Source: Microbacterium sp. YJN-G (lineage in GTDB: Bacteria > Actinomycetota > Actinomycetes > Actinomycetales > Microbacteriaceae). From it: a DNA stretch of 64,000 nt. Shown piece by piece: positions 1-13,357 of the stretch. The stretch is from the NCBI RefSeq assembly GCF_015040615.1, contig NZ_CP060402.1, positions 2,108,001 to 2,172,000 of the forward strand, given 5' to 3'. Made by a program: the position numbers and the translations under genes. Position 1 is the stretch's first letter. Each line of letters opens with the position of its first letter. The notes under the pieces are model-generated. The model searched no databases and was not told where the DNA came from. It was given only the letters and a program-made list of their open reading frames with translations.

Positions 1-601
1 CCGCGACGGTCGAGAGCCGGCCGATCGCGGTGTGCACGGCAGAGACGAGGGTGCCGTTGCCCGGGGCGACGCCGCGCTCGCGCGGGATCGTCCAGTCGGT
101 GTTGGTCGAGATCCAGGGGATGCCGCCCTCGTCCTCGGGCAGCTGCAGCGCGAACGCGGCCTCGGCGAGGTCCGTCCAGGCGACCTCGGGGGCGAAGCCC
201 TGCACGACGGCGGCGGGGGCGTCCTCGGCGCTGCGCGTGACGGTGTAGCCGGCCTTCTGCGCCTCGACGACGAGCCCCTCTCCCCCGACGATGAGAATCG
301 TCGCGGGAGGCGGGACGATGGACGCGAGCAGCCGCATGGCGGCCTGCGGGCTGGTGACCACGTCGTCGGCCGCAACGCTCAGGCCGAGGTCCGTGAGGTG
401 CTCGGCGACGGAGGCGTCGGTGCGTGAGGCGTTGTTGGTGATGTACCCGAGACGCATGGTCTCGGCCGCCCGGTTGAGGTTCTCGACCGCGTGCGGCAGG
501 GCACCGGGGCCGGCGTAGACGACGCCGTCGAGGTCGGCGAGCAGAGCGTCGCGGTCGGTCAGCGGGGTGGATGCCGGCTTCGCGCGGCGGAACAGCGCCA
601 T
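1..601 (-). CDS. HAD-IIA family hydrolase (partial, 3' end beyond window)
   Basis: The first 200 residues are visible, starting at ATG 601-599. Residues 23-29 read DLDGVVY, the HAD motif I with the Asp nucleophile and the Asp acid/base, and YITNNAS near residues 53-59 is the motif II region typical of subfamily IIA (NagD/phosphoglycolate phosphatase-like). The expected role is a cytosolic Mg-dependent phosphatase for small phosphorylated metabolites; the substrate cannot be read from sequence. The start overlaps the stop of the upstream repeat-protein gene as TGATG, so the two are translationally coupled. The C-terminal motifs III and IV lie outside the window. Confidence 0.88.
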   Translation of the reverse strand, partial: MALFRRAKPASTPLTDRDALLADLDGVVYAGPGALPHAVENLNRAAETMRLGYITNNASRTDASVAEHLTDLGLSVAADDVVTSPQAAMRLLASIVPPPATILIVGGEGLVVEAQKAGYTVTRSAEDAPAAVVQGFAPEVAWTDLAEAAFALQLPEDEGGIPWISTNTDWTIPRERGVAPGNGTLVSAVHTAIGRLSTVA

Positions 602-2550
602 CAGGCCTCGGTCTCCTCGTCTTCCTGTGCGTCGGTGGGGGCTGCGGGTGTCTCAGAGCTCTCCGCGTCGGCGGCTTCGGCCTCCGATTCGTCCTCGAGC
701 TCGTCGAGGTCATCTTCGGGATCAGCGTCGTCGTCGAGTTCAGCGTCGTCGAGCTCAGCGTCGTCGAGCTCGCCATCGTCATCGAGCTCGTCGCCGTCGA
801 AGTCGTCGTCCTCGAGCTCGTGGTCTTCGCTGAGGCTGTCCTCGACGATGATCTCGTCGAACTGACCGTCAAGGCCGAGGGCGGATGCTGCGACCTCTGC
901 GCGCTCATGCCAGAACGCGGCTTCGTCGGTGCGGCCGAGGTCTTCGAGCACCGCTGCGCGTGCCGAGAAGAGCGCGGGGCTCCATTCGAAGGCGCGGTCA
1001 GGGTCGAGTTCGGGGATCTCGAGCTCGCCGAGGGCCAGCTCGGTCTCGCCGCGGTCCAGACGCGCGCCGGACATGGCGATCGCGAGGGCGACGCGCACGT
1101 CGGGCGTGAGCGCGGCACGGTCCACGCCGCGCCCCTCCTCGAGGGCACGGTCCGGACGGCCGACGCCGCGTTCGCTGTCGACGATGAGGGCGATCATGTC
1201 ATCCTTGCCGGAGATGCGCCGGTAGGTGCGCAGCTCACGCAGCGCCAGGGCGAAGTCGCCGATGCCGTACGCGGTGATCGCGAGGGTCTCCCGCACGACG
1301 GCGATGCGACCGGCACGGCGGGATGCCGCGAGAGCATGCGAGTGAGCGCGCTCGGGGTCCTCGTCGATCAGCTGCGCGGCCATCGCCAGATGACGGGCGG
1401 TCTGCTCGGCGTTCTCCTTGCTGAGGGTCTTCAGCTCGTTGCGCGCCGATGGGTGCAGGTCACGTGCGGTGATCTCCTCGGGCAGCGGCGGCTCGGGGAT
1501 CCGCTCGCGGACGGGCGCGTACTCGTTGTGCGGACGGTCGACGCCACCACGCGGCCGGTCGCGGTACGAGGGGCGCTCACCGGACTGGTCACGATCGCCG
1601 TACGAGCGACGCTCGCCCTGCGGGCGGTCGCCACGGTAGGGGCGGTCCCCCTGCGGGCGGTCGCCATAGGGACGACGGTCGCCCTGGGGGCGGTCGCCAC
1701 GGTAGGGGCGGTCGCCCTGGGGGCGGTCACCGTAGGAGCGACGCTCGCCTTGGGGGCGGTCTCCCTGCGGGCGGTCACCGCGGTACGGACGGTCTCCCTG
1801 CGGGCGGTCGCCATAGGGACGACGGTCGCCCTGCGGGCGGTCGCCACGGTAGGGGCGGTCGCCCTGGGGGCGGTCTCCGTGCGGACGACGCTCACCCTGC
1901 GGACGGTCGCCGCCACGGTACGGCCGGTCACCCTGCCGGCGGTCACCATACGCGCGGCGCTCACCCTGAGGCCGGTCACCGTACGGGCGGCGCTCACCCT
2001 GAGGCCGGTCACCATATGGGCGACGCTCACCCTGCGGGCGGTCGCCACGGTACGGATGGTCTCCCTGCGGGCGGTCCCCATACGGGCGACGCTCACCCTG
2101 CGGGCGGTCGCCACGGTACGGCCGGTCACCCTGCGGGCGGTCCCCATACGGGCGACGCTCACCCTGCGGGCGGTCACCACGGTACGGCCGGTCTCCCTGC
2201 GGGCGGTCTCCACGGTACGGGCGGTCGCCCTGGGGGCGGTCACCGTAGGGACGGCGGTCTCCCTGAGGGCGGTCACCGCGGTACGGACGGTCCCCCTGCG
2301 GACGGTCCCCCTGCCGGCGGTCACCGTAGGGGCGACGCTCACCCGACTGGTTCCTGTCACCGTAAGGGCGATGCTCACCCGACTGGTTCCTGTCGCCATA
2401 AGGGCGACGCTCACCGTCTCGTGCGCCCTGGCCGTCGCCGCGACGCGGTGTGCGCGAGGACGAATCCGAGTAGCGCGGCCTGCGATCGGAGCCCGAACGT
2501 CGTTCGTGCGCGCCCTCGCCGTCTCGGCGGTTCCGCTGCTCTTCCGACAT
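601..2550 (-). CDS. GDRPQG-repeat low-complexity protein with C-terminal helical (TPR-like) domain and acidic tail
   Basis: 649 residues from ATG 2550, chosen because GGGAG lies about 7 nt upstream and because a longer frame would run back into 5S rRNA. Residues about 45-335 are near-perfect tandem copies of short Arg/Gly/Asp/Pro/Gln units (GDRPQG, RPYRGDRPQG, ERRPYGDRPQG). Residues about 345-580 form an ordered, alanine-rich helical region resembling TPR repeats, and residues about 585-640 are an Asp/Glu-rich tail. The charge pattern (basic repeat, acidic tail) suggests a nucleic-acid or ribosome-associated protein, but this is inference. Similar actinobacterial proteins carry unreliable names. 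It starts 26 nt beyond the rrn terminator and is coupled to the HAD gene. I do not assign a function. Confidence 0.85.
   Translation of the reverse strand: MSEEQRNRRDGEGAHERRSGSDRRPRYSDSSSRTPRRGDGQGARDGERRPYGDRNQSGEHRPYGDRNQSGERRPYGDRRQGDRPQGDRPYRGDRPQGDRRPYGDRPQGDRPYRGDRPQGDRPYRGDRPQGERRPYGDRPQGDRPYRGDRPQGERRPYGDRPQGDHPYRGDRPQGERRPYGDRPQGERRPYGDRPQGERRAYGDRRQGDRPYRGGDRPQGERRPHGDRPQGDRPYRGDRPQGDRRPYGDRPQGDRPYRGDRPQGDRPQGERRSYGDRPQGDRPYRGDRPQGDRRPYGDRPQGDRPYRGDRPQGERRSYGDRDQSGERPSYRDRPRGGVDRPHNEYAPVRERIPEPPLPEEITARDLHPSARNELKTLSKENAEQTARHLAMAAQLIDEDPERAHSHALAASRRAGRIAVVRETLAITAYGIGDFALALRELRTYRRISGKDDMIALIVDSERGVGRPDRALEEGRGVDRAALTPDVRVALAIAMSGARLDRGETELALGELEIPELDPDRAFEWSPALFSARAAVLEDLGRTDEAAFWHERAEVAASALGLDGQFDEIIVEDSLSEDHELEDDDFDGDELDDDGELDDAELDDAELDDDADPEDDLDELEDESEAEAADAESSETPAAPTDAQEDEETEA
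1548..2425 (-). repeat. DNA tandem repeat array encoding GDRPQG units
   Basis: About 880 bp of imperfect in-frame tandem repeats; the commonest unit is a 30-33 bp block coding for RPYRGDRPQG or ERRPYGDRPQG. Units differ mainly at third positions and at a few residues (E/D, H/Y, S/P), so the array has diverged but is homogeneous in frame. Copy number is likely variable between strains by slippage or recombination. Confidence 0.9.
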
Positions 2551-2575
2551 ACTGACTCCCTGTTTGCTTGTTAAC

Positions 2576-2611
2576 GCAAGATGGCCACCCAACCTTGGGT
2601 GGCCATCTTGC
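2576..2611 (-). terminator. Terminator-like hairpin at the end of the rrn operon
   Basis: A perfect inverted repeat with 17 paired bases on each side and two bases at the centre. It lies directly after 5S on the minus strand. No clear T-run follows (the minus strand continues GTTAACAAGC), so termination may be incomplete or may act through stem strength alone. Confidence 0.8.
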
Positions 2612-2620
2612 TTAAGAGAA

Positions 2621-2739
2621 GTCCGGCGGTGTCCTACTCTCCCACAGGGTCCCCCCTGCAGTACCATCGGCGCTGTGAGGCTTAGCTTCCGGGTTCGGAA
2701 TGTGACCGGGCGTTTCCCTCACGCTATGGCCGCCGAAAC
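2621..2739 (-). rRNA. rrf: 5S ribosomal RNA
   Basis: About 119 nt. The ends GTTTCGGCGG and CCGCCGGAC pair to form helix I, and the interior contains the conserved CCGAACCCGGAAG loop region and the GGGAGAGTAGG 3' arm. It is the last gene of the rrn operon, about 105 nt after 23S. End positions are estimated from helix pairing. Confidence 0.93.
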
Positions 2740-2845
2740 ACTATTGACGTGTATCAGGCAACTCACACTGTGCGTGTGGTTGTCGGTTCCCGACCGTACG
2801 TCGAGAACCACAAAGTGGACGCGTTCATCTCGCAGAAGAACAAAA

Positions 2846-7845
<5,000 letters not shown>

Positions 7846-8098
7846 AAAAAGAAATGCATACAACCCGGGGAAAAACCAGGCCGCAGCGAGTTTGAAACTG
7901 ACCAAAGAGACAAAATCAACTGACTTCATCCAATGCCAGGCCCGAAGACCTGGTCTTTGATCCAAAGGAATTCTCAACCGACCCAAAGGCCGGACGAGGA
8001 TAATTTGGCATTTGACAAGTGCACGCTGTTGAGTTCTCAAGGATCGGACGCACCCACACACCCACCCGCAAGAGCAGGACGCGCAGGGCAACTTCACT
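7846..8098 (-). promoter_or_regulatory. rRNA operon leader (antitermination/processing region)
   Basis: About 250 nt between the proximal promoter and 16S. It contains TTGAGAACTCAACAGCGTGC (about 8017-8036), the leader box common in actinobacterial rrn operons and resembling boxA. A related box occurs in the 16S-23S spacer, as expected for the paired processing or Nus-factor sites around 16S. No ORF is credible here. Confidence 0.65.
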
Positions 8099-8128
8099 AA
8101 CCTAACCGGCATCCGCGGCCGCTGTCAA
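8099..8128 (-). promoter_or_regulatory. rrn proximal promoter (TTGACA-18-TAGGTT)
   Basis: A perfect -35 TTGACA at 8128-8123 and -10 TAGGTT at 8104-8099, separated by 18 nt, pointing at the 16S leader. It lies about 250 nt upstream of 16S, a normal distance for an actinobacterial rrn promoter. Confidence 0.75.
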
Positions 8129-8263
8129 AGCGGCCTGATCGGTGCCGGGTCCTCCATCCTACACCCGGGAAGTCCCGACTGAGAAGGAGGAAGTCTGTTC
8201 GCTGCTTGGAGGGGAGCCAGGCCTTCCGGCCTTCCGCTCAACCGCTTGGGGCGAACAAGTAAT

Positions 8264-8292
8264 AATTTACGTGGATCCGGGCAGTCCGGCAA
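8264..8292 (-). promoter_or_regulatory. Candidate distal rrn promoter (TTGCCG-17-TAAATT)
   Basis: -35 TTGCCG at 8292-8287 and -10 TAAATT at 8269-8264, 17 nt apart, in the only AT-rich patch between the rrn operon and the divergent CoA-transferase gene. The remaining sequence from 8129 to 8368 shows nothing else recognisable. Confidence 0.5.
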
Positions 8293-8368
8293 ATCGCCCC
8301 AGCATCCCGGGCGTGTCGCGCTCCTCGCGCGGGCCCCGCGGGCGCTCTGTGAACCCGCCGCGCGGGCG

Positions 8369-8374
8369 TACAGT
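8369..8374 (+). promoter_or_regulatory. -10 box TACAGT for a leaderless transcript
   Basis: TACAGT ends 6 nt before ATG 8381, placing the transcription start at or next to the start codon. There is no Shine-Dalgarno sequence. Confidence 0.6.
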
Positions 8375-8380
8375 CGCCGC

Positions 8381-9700
8381 ATGGACACGCACCACGAACG
8401 GCCCCGCGCCGGGCTGCGCGAACGCCTCGCTGACGAGCTCGGGCTCGACACCGCCGTCATGCCCCCACCGCCGAGACCCGTGCCGCTCTCCTCCCGGCTC
8501 GCGGTCGGTGGGCTCGCGTGGTGGAGCGTCAGTGCCGCGGGTGCCGCCCTCAGCGGCGGGGGTTCCTCGCAGCCCGACCCGGATGCGATCGCCGCGGCCT
8601 TTCGCAGCGACCGTCACCTGCTCATCGACGGCGTGCATCCCGACCCGTGGAGCCCGCTGTCCGGGTTCTGGCGCACCGCGGACGGCTGGCTGCGCACTCA
8701 TGGGAACTACCCGCATCACGCGGCGGCGCTGCGCTCCGCGCTCGGGCTCACACCAGATGCCGATGCCGAGGCGGTCGGTGCGGCGCTGCAGACCACGGCA
8801 TCCGGCACCGCCGAGGCCGCCATCCGCGCCGCGGGAGGCGTCGCAGTCACCGTCCGGCGGGAGGATCCGGCAGCGGATGCCGCACTGCGACAGCATCCGC
8901 TCATCGACGTCACCCGCATCGGCGACTCGGAAGCGCAGCCACTCCCCCGGTCGACCGCGGCCGCGCCGCTCGCCGGCGTGCGGGTGCTGGATCTCACCCG
9001 GGTTCTCGCTGGCCCGATCGCCACCCGCACCCTCGCGTACGCCGGCGCGGATGTGCTTCGGGTCGATCCTCCGCAGCTGCTCGAACCGGAGTGGCAGCAT
9101 CTCGACACCGGGCATGGCAAGCGGTCGGCGCTGCTGGACATCGCAGCGGACCGGCCCCGGTTCGACGCCCTGCTCGCATCGGCCGACGTGGTCGTGCTCG
9201 GCTACCGGCCATCCGGACTGCGCCGGCTCGGCCTGACCCCGCGAATGCTGGCGGCACAGCATCCGCATCTCGTCGTCGCCCAGCTCAGCGCCTGGCCGGG
9301 CGAGGATTCGCCGCGCGGCTTCGACAGCATCGTGCAGGCCGACAGCGGCATCTCGTGGATCGAATCCTCTGCCGGCGACGTTCCCGGCGCCATGCCCGCG
9401 CAGGCGCTGGACCACTCCGCCGGGTACCTGCTGGCCGCCGGAGTGGCGACCGCCCTGCGGCGTCGCGCGGAGGACGGCGGTGCGTGGCTCGTGCGCACTT
9501 CGCTCCGCCGGGTCGCGGCCGAACTGCTCGGGATGCCGCGGTCGGCACCTGCACCGGCGGCGGAAGGGCCGCCTGTGACACAGAGCTTCGACGTCGGCGG
9601 ACGGCAGGTGACCACGGTCGGTCCCGCCGTCCGCTGGCCGGGCTCACCCGATTCGTTCGCAGCGCTACGTCCCTGGGGTGCCGATCCTGCCGAGTGGTGA
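8381..9700 (+). CDS. CaiB/BaiF (class III) CoA-transferase family protein
   Basis: 439 residues. The region from about residue 195 on has the family hallmarks: GVRVLDLTRVLAGPIATRTL, then an ADVLRVD strand, HLDTGHGKRS and a VVVLGYRPSGLRRLGL segment. Class III enzymes move CoA between carboxylic acids through an Asp-linked intermediate; the N-terminal ~190 residues are not the canonical domain, so the protein may be a divergent or half-size member. ATG 8381 is chosen because TACAGT lies 6 nt upstream (leaderless) and a longer frame has no ribosome site. Divergent from the rrn operon and convergent with the DUF4184 gene. No pathway neighbours reveal the substrate. Confidence 0.8.
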   Translation: MDTHHERPRAGLRERLADELGLDTAVMPPPPRPVPLSSRLAVGGLAWWSVSAAGAALSGGGSSQPDPDAIAAAFRSDRHLLIDGVHPDPWSPLSGFWRTADGWLRTHGNYPHHAAALRSALGLTPDADAEAVGAALQTTASGTAEAAIRAAGGVAVTVRREDPAADAALRQHPLIDVTRIGDSEAQPLPRSTAAAPLAGVRVLDLTRVLAGPIATRTLAYAGADVLRVDPPQLLEPEWQHLDTGHGKRSALLDIAADRPRFDALLASADVVVLGYRPSGLRRLGLTPRMLAAQHPHLVVAQLSAWPGEDSPRGFDSIVQADSGISWIESSAGDVPGAMPAQALDHSAGYLLAAGVATALRRRAEDGGAWLVRTSLRRVAAELLGMPRSAPAPAAEGPPVTQSFDVGGRQVTTVGPAVRWPGSPDSFAALRPWGADPAEW

Positions 9701-9712
9701 GCGCCTCTGGCC

Positions 9713-10540
9713 TCAGCGTGTGCCGGGCTGACGCCCCGCGCGTCCTTCCCGGCCGCGCGCCGCACGGCCCGATGCCACCACGATGGCCACGCACAGCAGC
9801 ACCGTCAGCGCGCCCCACGCCCCGCACGCCCGCGGGAGCATGCGATACGCGAGATGCTGCACGGTGAACTCCTCGGTGGGCGGCCCGTACACGGCGAGCC
9901 CGATCAGCCAGGCGGTCACCAGGAACACCGGCAGCGTGAGGTACCAGGCCCAGCGCATCCAGCCGGGCAGCAGGCGCGGTCGGGCAGCCGGGCGACGCCG
10001 GCGCAGCCACAGCAGCATCCAGATCCCGATGATCAGCAGGCCGGCGACGCTCGAACCGTGCTGCAGCCACTTGTAGCCCAGCAGCGGACCCCACTGCTGC
10101 TGCAGCACCGGCACGTTCTCGACGCCCCAGCGCCCCTCGTGCGTGAACAGGTCCCACACGATGTGGGTGAGCACGCCGAGCATCAGCGAGACGACCACGA
10201 CAAGCGGGTACCCGAAGCGCTCGCGCGGCGCCATCGTCTCGCGCACGGCATCCCACCCGGTGCGGCGCCATTCCGAGGGCAGCCGGGCCGCGAGAGCATC
10301 CGGTGAGAGCTCGACCAGCGCCGGCCGCAGCACCACCCGCCAGAGCAGCATCAGGACCAGCGCGATGACCGTCGTGAAGACGATGCTCGTCGCATCGTGC
10401 GTGAAGCCGTACGACAGCCCGATCCCCCGCACGAACAGCGGCAGATCGGGTGTCATCGCACCGATCGCGACGGCCGCCGGAACCAGCGGCGTGCGCATGA
10501 ACGGCAGCGCGACGACCGCATGGCTCGGCGTGAACGGCAT
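9713..10540 (-). CDS. DUF4184 family membrane protein
   Basis: 275 residues with about six hydrophobic segments. The start MPFTPSHAVVALPF and the following AIGAMTPDLPLF are the signature of DUF4184 (an N-terminal S/T-HA and an MxPDxP motif, reminiscent of membrane hydrolase-like YfhO/YdjM proteins). Family function is unknown. It lies 13 nt behind tyrS in the same direction and probably shares its transcript. The C-terminus is Arg/Gly-rich. Confidence 0.8.
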   Translation of the reverse strand: MPFTPSHAVVALPFMRTPLVPAAVAIGAMTPDLPLFVRGIGLSYGFTHDATSIVFTTVIALVLMLLWRVVLRPALVELSPDALAARLPSEWRRTGWDAVRETMAPRERFGYPLVVVVSLMLGVLTHIVWDLFTHEGRWGVENVPVLQQQWGPLLGYKWLQHGSSVAGLLIIGIWMLLWLRRRRPAARPRLLPGWMRWAWYLTLPVFLVTAWLIGLAVYGPPTEEFTVQHLAYRMLPRACGAWGALTVLLCVAIVVASGRAARGREGRAGRQPGTR

Positions 10541-10553
10541 CCGTCGCCCGGGC

Positions 10554-11888
10554 TCAGCCGGTGAAGACGCCGGCGAGGGTCTTCTTCCCGCGGCGCAGCA
10601 CCGACACCCCGCCGGGCAGTGAGCCCTGCACGGTCGCGGTGTCGTCGGCGACGCGTTCGCCGTCGAGCGTGACCCCGCCCTGGCCGATGGCGCGACGCGC
10701 CTCCGAGATGCTGGCCACCAGGCCGGTCTCGACGAGTGCGTCGGTCACCGCCGTCCCGGCGGGCAGCGTGGCGTTCGGCAGCTCCTCCAGAGCCGTGCGC
10801 AGCGTGGCGGCGTCGAGCGTCGACAGGTCGCCCTGGCCGAACAGCGCCTCGGATGCCGCGATGACGGCGGCCGTGGCCTCGAGTCCGTGCACGGTGGCGC
10901 ACACCTCCAGCGCGAGGCGCTTCTGCGCCGCGCGGCGGAACGGCTCGGTCTCGACGAACTTCGCGTACTCCTCGATCTCGGCCCGGCTCAGGAAGGTGAA
11001 CACCTTCAGCCGGTCGATGACGTCGGCATCCGCGGTGCCCAGCCAGAACTGGTACATGCGGTACGGGCTGCACATCTCGGCGTCCAGCCAGATCGCGTTG
11101 CCCTCGCTCTTGCCGAACTTGGTGCCGTCGCTGTTGGTGATCAGCGGGGTGCCGATCGCGTGCGCCGAGACGCCCTCGACGCGGTGGATGAGGTCGGTAC
11201 CGCTGGTGAGGTTGCCCCACTGGTCGCTGCCGCCGGTCTGCAGCACGCAGCCGTACTGCCGGTACAGCTCGAGGAAGTCCATGCCCTGCAGGATCTGGTA
11301 GCTGAACTCGGTGTAGCTGATGCCGGCGTCGGAGTTCAGGCGCGCGGCGACAGCATCCTTCTTGAGCATCGTCCCGACGCGGTAGTGCTTGCCGATCTCG
11401 CGCAGGAAGTCGATCGCGCTCAGCGGCGCCGTCCAGTCGAGGTTGTTCACGATGCGCGCGGCGTTGTCGCCCTCGAAGCTGAGGAACCGCTCGACCTGCG
11501 CGCGCAGCCGGCCCACCCACTCCTCGACGGTCTCGCGGGTGTTCAGCGTGCGCTCGGCAGTCGGGCGCGGGTCGCCGATGAGGCCGGTCGACCCGCCCAC
11601 CAGACCGAGCGGCTTGTGGCCGGCCAGCTGGATGCGACGCAGCGTGAGCAGCTGCACGAGGTTGCCCAGGTGCAGGCTGGGGGCGGTCGGGTCGAAGCCG
11701 CAGTAATACGTGATCGGATCCCCGCCGAGAAGGGCGCGCAGCGCCTCCTGATCGGTGGACACGTGGACCAGGCCGCGCCACAGCAGCTCGTCCCACACGT
11801 TCTCGAACGTGGGGTCGAGCGCCACGGTGCTGGTCGTCAGCGCCGTGCTCGTGGAGAGCGCGGCGGTCGTCAGAGCGGGATTCGACAC
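10554..11888 (-). CDS. tyrS: Tyrosyl-tRNA synthetase
   Basis: 444 residues of a class I aminoacyl-tRNA synthetase that charges tRNA-Tyr. Residues 73-76 are HLGN (the HIGH motif) and residues 257-261 are KFGKS (the KMSKS loop); YYCGFDPTAPSLHLGN and GGSDQWGN bind Tyr-AMP. The last ~65 residues form an S4 RNA-binding domain. The start GTG 11888 is supported by TAGCCT 7 nt upstream (leaderless), and it leaves a Ser/Thr/Ala-rich N-terminal extension of about 25 residues not needed in the family; an internal start is possible. DUF4184 follows. Confidence 0.97.
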   Translation of the reverse strand: MSNPALTTAALSTSTALTTSTVALDPTFENVWDELLWRGLVHVSTDQEALRALLGGDPITYYCGFDPTAPSLHLGNLVQLLTLRRIQLAGHKPLGLVGGSTGLIGDPRPTAERTLNTRETVEEWVGRLRAQVERFLSFEGDNAARIVNNLDWTAPLSAIDFLREIGKHYRVGTMLKKDAVAARLNSDAGISYTEFSYQILQGMDFLELYRQYGCVLQTGGSDQWGNLTSGTDLIHRVEGVSAHAIGTPLITNSDGTKFGKSEGNAIWLDAEMCSPYRMYQFWLGTADADVIDRLKVFTFLSRAEIEEYAKFVETEPFRRAAQKRLALEVCATVHGLEATAAVIAASEALFGQGDLSTLDAATLRTALEELPNATLPAGTAVTDALVETGLVASISEARRAIGQGGVTLDGERVADDTATVQGSLPGGVSVLRRGKKTLAGVFTG

Positions 11889-11895
11889 GCGTTCC

Positions 11896-11901
11896 AGGCT
11901 A
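11896..11901 (-). promoter_or_regulatory. -10 box TAGCCT upstream of tyrS
   Basis: TAGCCT ends 7 nt before GTG 11888, which argues for a leaderless tyrS mRNA and excludes a T-box leader, for which there is no room in the 28-nt gap to the upstream gene. Confidence 0.55.
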
Positions 11902-11916
11902 TCAGCGGTGCTCCGC

Positions 11917-12666
11917 TCAGCTGCGCACTCCCCACCAGACCAGGAAAGCCGCTCCCAGGGCGACGACCCAGCTGACCAGGCTGCCGACGAGGAAGTACTC
12001 GGCGCGCGCGCCGGTCTCGCCGTCCTTCGATATCTCGGGGAAGCGCACGATGCCCTTCGCCGCCAGCATCGCGGCCAGCAGCGAGTATGCGGCGGCGAGG
12101 GTGAGGACTACGACGAGGATGCGCTCGAGCGGCCCGATGAGCCGGCCGCCCTGGAAGCCGGTGGCCGCCTGCTGCGGCTGGCGCAGCCGCCCGCCGCGCA
12201 GTGCGCCGCCCTGGTCGGCGGGCCGCCAGGTGCCCTCGCGGTCGAGGGCCGCCCGCACGATGAGGTTGGCGGATTCCGCCACGAACAGCACGACGCCCAG
12301 TGCCAGCATCGCGACGTCGAACCCGATCTCGCCGTCCGGTGCGGGCAGGTGCCAGACACCGCCGACGATCCCGGGGTCGGGCCGCGAAGGCATCAGCGCG
12401 GTCACCGAGACGGTCACCCCGGCCAGCAGCACGGCGGGCCAGAAGGATGCCGGGCCCGTGGCATCCAGTGGCATGGACCAGATCCACAGCGCCGCCAGCG
12501 CCACGCCGATCAGCGCCGGGACGATCGCGTCGGCGAGGACGCCGGTCGCGATCACGGCGGCGGCGAGCACGAGCAGGGCGGCGATGCGCAGCGGCCGCCT
12601 GGGCACGAAGCGGCGCAGCAGGTCGGCACCGCCGATCGCGATCAGGGTGAGGGCGGCGAGGATCAT
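11917..12666 (-). CDS. Polytopic membrane protein partnered with SatD
   Basis: 249 residues with about seven hydrophobic segments (for example residues 28-47, 47-63, 77-92, 116-133, 181-205, 228-246) and a central charged loop near residues 134-175. The start ATG overlaps the satD stop as ATGA. A membrane protein paired with SatD resembles the acid-tolerance satDE arrangement described in Streptococcus, though I cannot confirm homology to SatE from sequence alone. No catalytic motif is visible. Confidence 0.72.
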   Translation of the reverse strand: MILAALTLIAIGGADLLRRFVPRRPLRIAALLVLAAAVIATGVLADAIVPALIGVALAALWIWSMPLDATGPASFWPAVLLAGVTVSVTALMPSRPDPGIVGGVWHLPAPDGEIGFDVAMLALGVVLFVAESANLIVRAALDREGTWRPADQGGALRGGRLRQPQQAATGFQGGRLIGPLERILVVVLTLAAAYSLLAAMLAAKGIVRFPEISKDGETGARAEYFLVGSLVSWVVALGAAFLVWWGVRS

Positions 12667-13307
12667 GCGGTCACTCCCCGGAACAGCGTGAGCCCCTCCA
12701 GGAGCGCGGCGGCCCCCGAGCTGCGCAGCGCCTTCGACACGGCGGGCTGGGTGATGTCCTCCTGCTCGGCGAGCGCGCGCTGCGACATCCCGCCGAGGCG
12801 CCCGTAGGCCAGCCGCCGTTCGCGTTCGCTCATGCGCACGACGATCTCGTCGCGCGCCAGCAGGTACGCGTTTGATGCGGTGACCACGGTGTCCATGACC
12901 TCATCCTGCCCGGGGCCTGCGACGATCCAGGTGCGCGCGGTCGGCACGGCGCGCTGCTGCCTGGCCTGCACGATCTCGATCGCCTCGCGCGCTGCCCACC
13001 ACCCCGGTCCGTCGGAGAGCTCGCGGTGCTCGGACTCGATGGTGCGGATCTCGCCGATGCCGAGCCCGAAGCGGAACTCCACGCCTTCGGGCAGGGCCAG
13101 CTGCAGCAGCAGCAGACCGGTCAGCGCGTCATCGAGCGTGCGGTAGACGCCCTGCTGCTCGTCCCCTACCGTGGGCCTGAGAGCGCTCTCGGCAAGAGGA
13201 TGCTCGCGCTCGACGCGCGCGATGGTCTCATCGAACATCCGCTGGGCCGCGGCCCTGTCGCGGAGCCGACGCGAGCCGACGATGTCGGCGATCACGGCTG
13301 CCACCAT
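12663..13307 (-). CDS. SatD family protein with C-terminal helix-turn-helix
   Basis: 214 residues. The N-terminus MVAAVIADIVGSRRLRDR is the SatD-family signature, and the C-terminal segment (YGRLGGMSQRALAEQEDITQPAVSKAL) looks like a DNA-binding helix-turn-helix. A likely transcription factor controlling its own operon with the membrane partner; the name comes from an acid-tolerance locus, and the ligand is unknown. The start ATG 13307 sits 6 nt after TACGCT (leaderless). The divergent DUF1349 gene may share its operator. Confidence 0.82.
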   Translation of the reverse strand: MVAAVIADIVGSRRLRDRAAAQRMFDETIARVEREHPLAESALRPTVGDEQQGVYRTLDDALTGLLLLQLALPEGVEFRFGLGIGEIRTIESEHRELSDGPGWWAAREAIEIVQARQQRAVPTARTWIVAGPGQDEVMDTVVTASNAYLLARDEIVVRMSERERRLAYGRLGGMSQRALAEQEDITQPAVSKALRSSGAAALLEGLTLFRGVTA

Positions 13308-13357
13308 GCGATGAGCGTATCACGAATAATCACAATATATAGCTGATGGAGTTATAA
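13308..13357. promoter_or_regulatory. Divergent promoter region satD / DUF1349 gene
   Basis: 50 nt of unusually AT-rich sequence. On the minus strand TACGCT (13319-13314) serves satD. On the plus strand ATATAT (13335-13340) precedes GGAG (13348-13351), the ribosome site 6 nt before GTG 13358. Two spaced ATCAC copies (13318-13322 and 13329-13333) are possible SatD contact points. Confidence 0.5.

Noticed and set aside
1548..2425. CRISPR-like regular repeat
   Set aside because: The units are contiguous and in frame without unique spacers; they code for protein.
571..2574. 667-codon plus-strand open frame over the repeat-protein gene
   Set aside because: It is the antisense of a GC-rich repetitive gene; it codes for low-complexity Ala/Val/Arg/Thr repeats, has no ribosome site and overlaps the well-supported minus-strand gene.
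11889..11916. T-box leader for tyrS
   Set aside because: Only 28 nt separate tyrS from the upstream gene, and a -10 box sits inside them.
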